DNA of 10,215 nt from Actinomycetes bacterium (GTDB lineage Bacteria; Actinomycetota; Acidimicrobiia; Acidimicrobiales; CADCSY01): assembly GCA_025464025.1 (NCBI GenBank), contig JAODBP010000330.1, positions 1 through 10,215 of the forward strand, written 5' to 3'. Below, piece after piece: positions 1 through 8,542 of the stretch. Position 1 is the stretch's first letter. The number at the start of each line of letters is the position of its first letter. Both the position numbers and the translations under genes were made by a program. The notes under the pieces were generated by a model. That model did not search any database. It was not told the DNA's origin and was given only the letters and a program-made list of their open reading frames with translations.

Positions 1-776
<776 letters not shown>

Positions 777-792
777 CGTCCGCCCCTGACCT

Positions 793-1629
793 GTGGCCCT
801 CTCCCGCCGAAACGGACGTTCCCGCGCCACGCTCGTCCTCCTCATCCTGATCTCGATCACGATCATCACCCTCGACTTCCGGGGCGACGGGTCCGGGATC
901 ATCGGCACGGTGCGCGACGTGGCGGCCGACGGGCTGGCCCCGGTGCGCGACGGCGCCGACGCCGTCCTCTCGCCGGTCAGCCACGCGTGGAGCGGGATCA
1001 CCGGGTACGACGAGCTCGAGCGGCGGAACGCCAAGCTCGAGGAGCAGCTCGCCGAGGCCCACGGTCGTGGCGCCATCAACGAGGACGCCGCCAACCAGCT
1101 CCAGGCCCTGCTGAAGCTCGACAAGCTCGACTGGGTCGGCGACATCCCGCAGGTGGCCGCCGAGGTCGTCGGTGCACCGGTCTCCAACTTCGAGCAGACC
1201 ATCGAGCTGAACCGGGGGAGCGACGCCGGCATCGCCGTCGACATGCCGGTGGTCACCGGCGACGGCCTCGTGGGCCGGGTCGTCGAGGTGTCGGGCAAGC
1301 GGTCGATGGTGCGGCTCGTCACCGATCCCGGGTCGTCGGTCGGGACGCGGGCGTCCCGGTCGGGCGAGCTCGGCGTGGCCAGCGGTGAGGGCCCGGACCG
1401 CGTGCTCTCGGTCGGCTTCATCGACATCGGCGCCGACGTGCGGGTGGGCGACCTGTTCATGACCAGCGGCGTCGAGGGCGGCAGCAACCTCTACCCGGCA
1501 GGGATCCCGGTCGGCACCGTGACCAAGGCGCGCAAGGTCGAGGGCGAGCTCCAGCAGCGCGTCTCGCTCCGGCCGTTCGCCGACCTGGCCCACGTGCGGT
1601 TCGTGAAGGTCCTCCAGGTCAAGCGGTGA
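793..1629 (+). CDS. mreC: Rod shape-determining protein MreC
   Basis: Bitopic scaffold of the elongation machinery, which in characterised bacteria contacts and activates PBP2. It has 278 residues, normal for the family. The N-terminus is short and Arg-rich, followed by one membrane segment at about residues 12-28 ending in TLDF, as in other MreC proteins. A charged Leu/Glu-rich coiled coil covers about 71-110 (YDELERRNAKLEEQL). The extracytoplasmic beta-domain runs from about 120 to 275 and carries VVTGDGLVGRVVEV, LVTDPGSSVG and YPAGIPVGTV signatures. The GTG start at 793 is chosen because it places the membrane anchor at the usual distance and no better in-frame start exists. No clear Shine-Dalgarno sequence precedes it, so translation is probably coupled to mreB. 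The stop overlaps the mreD start in GTGA. Confidence 0.96.
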   Translation: MALSRRNGRSRATLVLLILISITIITLDFRGDGSGIIGTVRDVAADGLAPVRDGADAVLSPVSHAWSGITGYDELERRNAKLEEQLAEAHGRGAINEDAANQLQALLKLDKLDWVGDIPQVAAEVVGAPVSNFEQTIELNRGSDAGIAVDMPVVTGDGLVGRVVEVSGKRSMVRLVTDPGSSVGTRASRSGELGVASGEGPDRVLSVGFIDIGADVRVGDLFMTSGVEGGSNLYPAGIPVGTVTKARKVEGELQQRVSLRPFADLAHVRFVKVLQVKR

Positions 1630-2135
1630 CGCCGGCCGCACGCGTCCCGCCCCTCCTGCTCGTGGTCTACGTGCTGCACGTGGCCGTGTTCCCCCAGCTC
1701 CGGGTGTTCGACGTGATGGCCAACGTCATGTTGCTGGTGGCGATCGTGTCGGGTGTCGTGGCCGGGCCCGAGCGAGGCGCGACGATGGGGTTCGTGGCCG
1801 GGCTCCTCGCCGATCTGCTCCTCCAGACGCCCCTCGGGCTCTCGGCGCTCACCTTCTGCCTGGTCGGCTGGTGGGTGGGGTCGTTCCAGACGCGCATCCT
1901 CCACGCCACCTGGTGGATCCCGGTCCTCACCGCGGCGGCCGCCACCGCGGCGGGGACCATCCTCTACGCCGCCCTCGGCTACGTCGTCGGCCAGGACCAG
2001 CTCGTGTCGATGCGGCTGGTGCCGATCGTCAGCGTCACGGCCCTCTGGTCGGCGGTGCTCAGCCCGCTGTTCATCCGGGCCTTCCGCTGGGCCCTCGTCA
2101 CTGAGCACACCCGGCTCGGCCTGGTTGCCCGTTGA
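1626..2135 (+). CDS. mreD: Rod shape-determining protein MreD
   Basis: Small polytopic membrane protein of the elongasome that partners MreC. It has 169 residues, typical of MreD. Hydrophobic stretches at about 7-23, 27-46, 51-70, 72-87, 97-122 and 131-153 suggest five or six membrane segments. The LLADLLLQTPLGLSAL region (about 60-75) matches the conserved MreD segment of the form D-L-x(3)-T/P-L-G. The GTG start at 1626 overlaps the mreC stop by four bases, and the stop overlaps the mrdA start as TTGA. No Shine-Dalgarno sequence is evident, so re-initiation by coupled ribosomes is likely. MreD sequences diverge widely, so gene order is an important part of the evidence here. Confidence 0.93.
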   Translation: MTPAARVPPLLLVVYVLHVAVFPQLRVFDVMANVMLLVAIVSGVVAGPERGATMGFVAGLLADLLLQTPLGLSALTFCLVGWWVGSFQTRILHATWWIPVLTAAAATAAGTILYAALGYVVGQDQLVSMRLVPIVSVTALWSAVLSPLFIRAFRWALVTEHTRLGLVAR

Positions 2136-4105
2136 CGGCCGACACGCCGCGCCTGCGGCTCGCCGTCCTGGCCATCGTGGCCCTGTCGCTCTTCGCCGCG
2201 CTGTTCACCCGGCTCTGGTACCTGCAGGTCCTCTCCGCTCCCGACTTCCAGGTCCAGGCGGCCGCCAACCAGCTGCGGACCGTGCTCGAGCCCGCTCCCC
2301 GGGGCCGGATCCTCGATCGCAACGAGCAGGTCCTCGTCGACAACCGCGCGTCGAACGTCGTGGCCATCGACCGCACCCTGCTCCCGGCGGACGCGCGGCC
2401 CTGGACCGACAAGGACGGGCCGCACCACCCGCCGGCGCTGCGGAAGCTGCTCGACCGCCTCTCGGTGGTCCTCGGGGTGCCGGCCGACGAGCTCGGCACG
2501 CGGCTCGACTCGGTCCGGGTGAGCCCCTACACGCCGGTCCCGATCGCCGAGGACGTCGGCGAGGACAAGATGACCCAGCTGCTGGAGCGGTCCGACGAGT
2601 TCCCGGCCGTGGTGGCCAAGCGGGTCGCCGTCCGGGAGTACCCGAGGGGCAACCTGGCGGCCCACATCCTCGGCTACGTCGGCGATGCCAGCGCCGAGGA
2701 CCTCGACAAGCACCCCGAGCTGACCCAGGGCGACGTCATCGGTCGCTCGGGGGTCGAGGCCGTCTACGACGCCGACCTCCGGGGGACGCCGGGCAAGCTC
2801 GAGATCGAGGTCGACGCCAAGGGCAAGCCGGTGCGGGTCCTGAAGCGGATCCCGCCGGTGCAGGGCCACGACGTCGTGCTCTCGATCGACAGCAAGGTGC
2901 AGGAGACGGCCGAGACGGCCCTCCGCGAGGGCCTGCTCGCCACCCAGGGCCGGCTGTTCGAGGACGACAAGACGCACCTCAAGGCCGACGCCGGGTCGGT
3001 GGTCGTGCTCGACACCAAGGGCTCCGTCGAGGCCCTGGCGTCCTACCCGACGTTCGACCTGCCCGGCCTCGCCGACGGCATCTCCCAGGCCGAGTACGAC
3101 CAGCTCTACCCGAAGGACGGTCGGGCCGCCGCCCAGGTCAACCGGGCCCTCCAGGGTCGCTACGCGCCGGGGTCGACGTGGAAGCTGGTGACCGCCGACG
3201 CCGCCCTCCGCGACCACCTGATCACGCCGAACTTCACGCTCAACGACCCGGGCACCTACACCATCCCGGGTGACTGCTCCGGGCGGGGCTGCATCCGCCG
3301 CAACGCCGGTTCCACGGCGTACGGGCTGGTCGACGTGCGCCGGGCCATCGCCGTGTCGAGCGACGTGTTCTTCTACACGCTGGGCGGCCGCTTCTGGCAG
3401 GAACGGGCCAAGTACGGCCAGGACGCCATCCAGGAGGTCGCCCGCCAGTACGGCTTCGGGGCCAAGACCAACATCCCGCTGTCGGAGTTCGCCGGCCAGG
3501 TCCTCACCAAGGACAGCAAGAACGCGCTCCACGACCAGAACCCGCTGCTGGCGACCGCCGGCTGGTACGCCGGCGACAACGTCAACCTCGCCATCGGCCA
3601 GGGCGTGATGACGGTGACCCCCATCCAGATCGCCAACGCCTACGCCACGTTCGCCAACGGCGGGCATCGCTACCAGCCCAACATCGCCCTGCGGATCCAG
3701 ACCCAGGCCGGCAAGGTGGTGCGCGAGTTCGGCCCGCGTGAGATCGGCACGATCACCTACGACGACAACATCCGCGGGCCGATCATGACGGGCCTCGAGC
3801 GGGCCTTGACCGACGCGCGGGGCACGGCGACCAACGCCTTCGCCGGGTTCCCGCTCAGCCAGTTCGGCATCGCCGGCAAGACCGGGACGGCCCAGGCCAG
3901 CCCCAAGCAGGACACCGCCCTGTTCGCCGCGTTCGGCCCGACCCAGGACCTGGCCAACGGGCACGTCGTCACCGTGGTGATGGAGCAGTCGGGCTTCGGC
4001 GCGTCTGCCGCCGCGCCCGTGGCCCGCCGGGTGTTCGAGACGATCGCCGGGGTGCAGAGCACCGGGCCGGTGCAGTTCACCCAGGTCAACGGGGCGGGCG
4101 ACTGA
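2132..4105 (+). CDS. mrdA: Peptidoglycan D,D-transpeptidase PBP2 (class B PBP of the Rod complex)
   Basis: Membrane-anchored class B penicillin-binding protein that crosslinks the glycan strands made by RodA during side-wall growth. It has 657 residues. There is one N-terminal membrane anchor (about 8-30). The pedestal/dimerisation domain follows, with the family motif RGRILDRN at 57-64. The transpeptidase domain runs from about 280 to 640. Active-site motifs are S348-T-W-K351 (acylated serine S348), S409-S-D411 and K583-T-G585. The S-x-D form of the second motif is, to my knowledge, common in PBP2-type enzymes and is not a defect. A Cx4C pair, C382 and C387, lies in the outward-facing domain. 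The TTG at 2132 is chosen because it overlaps the mreD stop and is the only start placed before the membrane anchor. The stop and the rodA start share one base (TGATG). Confidence 0.96.
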   Translation: MTADTPRLRLAVLAIVALSLFAALFTRLWYLQVLSAPDFQVQAAANQLRTVLEPAPRGRILDRNEQVLVDNRASNVVAIDRTLLPADARPWTDKDGPHHPPALRKLLDRLSVVLGVPADELGTRLDSVRVSPYTPVPIAEDVGEDKMTQLLERSDEFPAVVAKRVAVREYPRGNLAAHILGYVGDASAEDLDKHPELTQGDVIGRSGVEAVYDADLRGTPGKLEIEVDAKGKPVRVLKRIPPVQGHDVVLSIDSKVQETAETALREGLLATQGRLFEDDKTHLKADAGSVVVLDTKGSVEALASYPTFDLPGLADGISQAEYDQLYPKDGRAAAQVNRALQGRYAPGSTWKLVTADAALRDHLITPNFTLNDPGTYTIPGDCSGRGCIRRNAGSTAYGLVDVRRAIAVSSDVFFYTLGGRFWQERAKYGQDAIQEVARQYGFGAKTNIPLSEFAGQVLTKDSKNALHDQNPLLATAGWYAGDNVNLAIGQGVMTVTPIQIANAYATFANGGHRYQPNIALRIQTQAGKVVREFGPREIGTITYDDNIRGPIMTGLERALTDARGTATNAFAGFPLSQFGIAGKTGTAQASPKQDTALFAAFGPTQDLANGHVVTVVMEQSGFGASAAAPVARRVFETIAGVQSTGPVQFTQVNGAGD

Positions 4106-5259
4106 TGGCCGGTGGTTCCGTCCCCCGCAACCCGGCAGCCAACTTCAACCGGAACCCGGGCTCCCCGTGGCGCCACCTCGACCTGATCCTGCTGGGGGCG
4201 ACGGTCGGGGTGTCGTTCCTCGGCGTGCTGATGGTCTACAGCGCGACCCGCTGGACGGTCGACCAGGCCGGCCTCGCCTCGACGGCCTACCTGGTGAAGC
4301 AGGGGATGTTCGTGGCCATCGGCATCGCCGTGATGGCCGTGATCGCCTTCATCGACTACCGCCACTACCACGGGCTGGCGCTGATCTTCTACGGCGGTGG
4401 CCTCGTCCTGCTCCTGGCCGTCCTCTCACCGGTGGGCACGTCGGTGAACGGCGCCCAGTCCTGGTTCGCGGTCGGCTCCTTCCAGCTCCAGCCGGCCGAG
4501 TTCATGAAGCTGGCCACGGTGATGGTGCTCGCCGGCCTGTGCTCCCAGGGCCCGGGCCCGCTCGAGGGCAAGACGGTCGTGCTCGCCCTCGCCGCCGTCG
4601 GGCTGCCGGCCGGGCTGATCCTCCTCCAGCCCGACCTGGGCAGCGCCCTGGTGTTCATCGCCGCCGTCGCCGCCATCATGTTCGTCGCCGGCATCCACGT
4701 GCGGCACCTGGCCGTGCTGGCGCTGCTGGCCGCCTTCGGCGCCATCTACATCTTCGGGTACTCGTCCTACCTCGACGACTACCAGCGCGACCGACTCACC
4801 ACGTTCGTCAGCACCAACGCCGACAACAACGCCAGCTTCCAGGTGCGCCAGGCCGAGACGGCGATCGGCGCCGGCGGCGTGACCGGCGCCGGGCTGTTCC
4901 AGGGGACGCAGACGAAGCTGAAGTACGTCCCGTACCAGCAGAGCGACTTCATCTTCACGGTCGTGGGGGAGGAGCTCGGCTTCGTCGGCTCGGCCACGTT
5001 GCTCGTCCTCTACTCGGCCATCGCCTGGCGCATCTGGCGGGCGGCGGCCGTGGCGAGGGACATGTTCGGCACCCTGCTGTGCGTCGGTGTGCTCGGCATC
5101 CTGCTGTTCCAGGTCTTCGAGAACATGGGCATGACGATGGGGATCATGCCGATCACCGGCATCCCGCTCCCGTTCATGTCCTACGGCGGTTCCTCGACGA
5201 TCATGATGTTCGCCGCCATCGGCCTGGTGCTCAACGTGCACACCCGCCGCTTCGCCTGA
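4105..5259 (+). CDS. rodA: Rod shape-determining protein RodA (SEDS glycosyltransferase)
   Basis: Polytopic SEDS-family peptidoglycan polymerase that uses lipid II and works as a pair with PBP2. It has 384 residues with about ten hydrophobic segments from residue 26 onward. SEDS signatures are NGAQSW (115-120), QPAEF (129-133), QPDLGSA (175-181), AIGAGGVTGAGLFQGTQT (253-270), SDFIFTVVGEELGFVG (280-295) and GIPLPFMSYGGSS (352-364). Asp281 in the SDFIF motif appears to be the conserved catalytic aspartate described for RodA. The first 25 or so residues are hydrophilic, rich in Asn and Pro, and precede the membrane core. FtsW is the main alternative, but the position directly after mreBCD-mrdA favours RodA. 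It is the last gene of the operon, and a possible terminator lies about 170 nt downstream. Confidence 0.95.
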   Translation: MAGGSVPRNPAANFNRNPGSPWRHLDLILLGATVGVSFLGVLMVYSATRWTVDQAGLASTAYLVKQGMFVAIGIAVMAVIAFIDYRHYHGLALIFYGGGLVLLLAVLSPVGTSVNGAQSWFAVGSFQLQPAEFMKLATVMVLAGLCSQGPGPLEGKTVVLALAAVGLPAGLILLQPDLGSALVFIAAVAAIMFVAGIHVRHLAVLALLAAFGAIYIFGYSSYLDDYQRDRLTTFVSTNADNNASFQVRQAETAIGAGGVTGAGLFQGTQTKLKYVPYQQSDFIFTVVGEELGFVGSATLLVLYSAIAWRIWRAAAVARDMFGTLLCVGVLGILLFQVFENMGMTMGIMPITGIPLPFMSYGGSSTIMMFAAIGLVLNVHTRRFA

Positions 5260-5312
5260 CCTCCCGTCGTCCTAGGGGCGCCTGCGGCGCGGGCCGAGCT
5301 GGCTTCGCGTGC

Positions 5313-5348
5313 GGCGGCCGGGGCCGCGAGATCGAGCCTCCGGCCGCC
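5313..5348. repeat. Inverted repeat in the rodA-adh spacer
   Basis: Positions 5313-5323 pair with 5338-5348 in an 11-bp stem containing one G-T pair, around a 14-nt loop. The outer eight base pairs are perfect (GGCGGCCG with CGGCCGCC). Neither flank has a T-run in either orientation, so it is not a canonical intrinsic terminator. It may protect the mRNA end or belong to a repeat family. Confidence 0.4.
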
Positions 5349-5366
5349 TGGCCCGGCCCCGCCCCG

Positions 5367-5388
5367 GCGGCCGCCCGCAGACGGCCGC
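5367..5388. repeat. Second small inverted repeat in the spacer
   Basis: GCGGCCG at 5367-5373 pairs perfectly with CGGCCGC at 5382-5388 around an 8-nt loop. It shares the GCGGCC core with the hairpin at 5313-5348, so the two could be related units or could pair with each other. No T-run follows on either strand. Confidence 0.35.
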
Positions 5389-5427
5389 GCCGGATCCACG
5401 GTGGTCCGGGTCGGCGTCCGCTTCGGG

Positions 5428-5468
5428 GCGGGGCCAGGCCAGACGTCCTCACGGCCCTGCTTCTTCTC
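5428..5468 (+). terminator. Possible terminator of the mre-mrdA-rodA transcript
   Basis: GCGGGGCC (5428-5435) pairs with GGCCCTGC (5453-5460) in an 8-bp stem with one wobble pair. A 17-nt loop contains a further AGG/CCT match. The stem is followed on the + strand by TTCTTCTC (5461-5468), which is unusually T-rich for this sequence. It lies immediately before and into the stop codon of the opposing dehydrogenase gene. The loop is long and the T-tract is broken by C, so the call is tentative. Confidence 0.35.
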
Positions 5469-6570
5469 AGAACACGACGACGCCGCGGACGTTGATGCCG
5501 GCGGCGAGGTCGGCGAAGGCCTGGTTGATGTCGTCGAGGGCATAGGTGCGGGTGACGAACCGCTCGACCGGGAGCCGGCCGGCCCGGTGCAGGTCGATCC
5601 AGCGCCGGGCCTCGGCGGTCGGGTCCATCCCCCCGAAGACCGTGCCGGTCAGGGCGATCTGGCGCCGGAGCAGCTCGTTCGGGTTGACCGGGATGTGGTC
5701 GACGTCGCTGGTGCCGACCTGCACGACCGTGCCGCCCGGCGCGGCGCAGGCGACGGCCAACGGGTAGTGCTCGGGGCGGATGTGGTCCATGGTGAGGAGG
5801 ACCTTGTCCACGCCCCGCCCGGCGGTGGCGGCGTGGACGGCGGCCAGCACGTCCTCGGCCCGGGCGTCGACGAAGTGCGTGGCGCCGGCGTCGAACGCCG
5901 AGTCGCGCTTCGCCGTCCCGAGGTCGACCGCGATGGTCGTGCCGGCGCCGGCCAGGCGGGCACCGAGGAGGGCGGCCGACCCGACGCCACCCACGCCGAG
6001 CACGGCCACCGTGTCGCCCGGCTGCACGGCGGCGACGTTCACCGCCGCCCCGACCCCGGTCGCCACGCCGCACGACACGAGCGCGGCGGGGACGAGGTCG
6101 ACGTCCTTCGGGATCGGCACCACGTTGATCTCGGGCGTGACGGTGTGGGCCGCGAACGTGCCGAGCCGGAGCGTGGTGGCGATGTCCGAGCCGTCGAGGG
6201 CGTGCATGCGGAACGTCCCGTCGAGCAGGGTGCCGTCCTGGGGCATGGCCTGCTGGCAGAACGTGCGCTGACCCCGCTGGCACGGCGGGCACGCCCCGCA
6301 CGGGCCGATGAACGTCTGCACCACGTGGTCGCCCACCGCCACCCTCGTCACGCCGGGGCCGACGGCCTCGACGACCCCGGCACCCTCGTGGCCGGCCACG
6401 GCCGGCAACGGGCTTGGGAACCGGCCTTCGAGCACGTGCCGGTCCGACCCGCAGATCCCGGCCGCCACCATGCGGAGGAGCACTTCGCCCGACTTGGGTG
6501 GATCGAGCTCGATCTCCTCCACCGAGAGCGGTCCGCCGACCGCCCGCATCACCGCTGCCCTCGTGCGCAT
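5467..6570 (-). CDS. Zinc-dependent medium-chain alcohol dehydrogenase
   Basis: NAD(P)-linked oxidoreductase that probably interconverts an alcohol and an aldehyde. The substrate cannot be read from the sequence. It has 367 residues. The N-terminal GroES-like catalytic domain has catalytic zinc ligands C40 (GICGSD), H61 (GHE) and C167 (SCGVATG), and the structural zinc cysteines C91, C94, C97 and C105. The Rossmann domain carries G192-x-G-G-x-G197, and D216 at the end of the second strand favours NAD over NADP. Overall pattern and length resemble the class III / NDMA-dependent actinobacterial branch. I chose the ATG at 6568-6570 because MRTRAAV is the usual family N-terminus and a G-rich stretch lies just upstream. 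A second ATG at 6547-6549 is possible. A longer frame back to 6684 is unlikely because it would run into the divergent gene. The gene is monocistronic and opposite to all its neighbours. Confidence 0.93.
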   Translation of the reverse strand: MRTRAAVMRAVGGPLSVEEIELDPPKSGEVLLRMVAAGICGSDRHVLEGRFPSPLPAVAGHEGAGVVEAVGPGVTRVAVGDHVVQTFIGPCGACPPCQRGQRTFCQQAMPQDGTLLDGTFRMHALDGSDIATTLRLGTFAAHTVTPEINVVPIPKDVDLVPAALVSCGVATGVGAAVNVAAVQPGDTVAVLGVGGVGSAALLGARLAGAGTTIAVDLGTAKRDSAFDAGATHFVDARAEDVLAAVHAATAGRGVDKVLLTMDHIRPEHYPLAVACAAPGGTVVQVGTSDVDHIPVNPNELLRRQIALTGTVFGGMDPTAEARRWIDLHRAGRLPVERFVTRTYALDDINQAFADLAAGINVRGVVVF

Positions 6571-6584
6571 CTGCGACCCCCCAG

Positions 6585-6611
6585 CCCCGGTCCCAGGGCC
6601 CAAGCCCGGGG
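6585..6611. repeat. Inverted repeat in the divergent promoter spacer
   Basis: CCCCGG (6585-6590) is matched by CCGGGG (6606-6611) across 15 nt, with a GGGCCC palindrome (6596-6601) between the arms. It would lie in the 5' leader of the dehydrogenase mRNA, or could be an operator. In sequence this GC-rich it could easily be chance. Confidence 0.25.
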
Positions 6612-6627
6612 TTCGGTGACGCTCCGG

Positions 6628-6634
6628 TAACCTA
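6628..6634. promoter_or_regulatory. Candidate bidirectional -10 element (TAACCTA)
   Basis: On the + strand TAACCT (6628-6633) fits the TAnnnT form of an actinobacterial -10 hexamer. On the - strand the overlapping 6634-6629 reads TAGGTT, which also fits TAnnnT. It is an AT-rich island in very GC-rich surroundings. Transcription to the right would start near 6640-6644, at or just before the ATG at 6644. Transcription to the left would give the dehydrogenase a leader of about 50 nt. This is inferred from position and pattern only. Confidence 0.35.
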
Positions 6635-6643
6635 CGGCTGATC

Positions 6644-8538
<1,895 letters not shown>

Positions 8539-8542
<4 letters not shown>

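Larger units (their letters stand above)
5260..5466. other. Convergent intergenic spacer with GC-rich inverted repeats
   Basis: These 207 bases separate the 3' ends of rodA (+) and the dehydrogenase (-). I see no credible gene in either strand. The open frames that cross it are continuations of shadow frames. It holds two GC-rich inverted repeats and a terminator-like structure, listed separately, and a rare CCTAGG hexamer at 5271-5276. Long stretches are almost pure G/C, so some of the pairing may be chance. It could also carry copies of a dispersed intergenic repeat. Confidence 0.6.
6571..6643. promoter_or_regulatory. Divergent promoter region between adh and the radical SAM gene
   Basis: This 73-nt spacer separates the two divergent start codons and must hold the promoter or operator elements of both, unless these lie inside genes. 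It contains a symmetric TAACCTA element (6628-6634) and an inverted repeat (6585-6611). I see no good -35 hexamer at 16-18 nt spacing in either direction. Confidence 0.55.

Noticed and set aside
1753..3273. Plus-strand open frame (506 codons) crossing the mreD-mrdA junction
   Set aside because: It is an out-of-frame Arg/Pro/Gly/Ala-rich shadow that crosses two genuine coupled genes.
3356..3364. PBP2 second motif S-S-D instead of S-x-N as a sign of an inactive enzyme
   Set aside because: An Asp at the third position is, to my knowledge, usual for PBP2-type class B proteins. The SxxK and KTG motifs are intact, so the enzyme is probably active.
1979..3964. Long minus-strand open frame (661 codons) opposite mreD and mrdA
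   Set aside because: It mirrors the PBP2 gene in a GC-rich genome where antisense frames stay open by composition. The translation is a Gly/Val/Arg/Asp-rich mixture with no family motif, while the + strand frame has complete PBP motifs.
5278..5290. GCGCC-TGC-GGCGC mini-palindrome as a terminator
   Set aside because: It is only five base pairs with a three-base loop and no T-run follows. It is too weak to call in such GC-rich sequence.
5401..6630. Plus-strand open frame (409 codons) across the dehydrogenase
   Set aside because: It is antisense to a dehydrogenase with every zinc ligand and the nucleotide-binding motif intact. Its own translation is Arg/Gly/His/Asp-rich without a domain.
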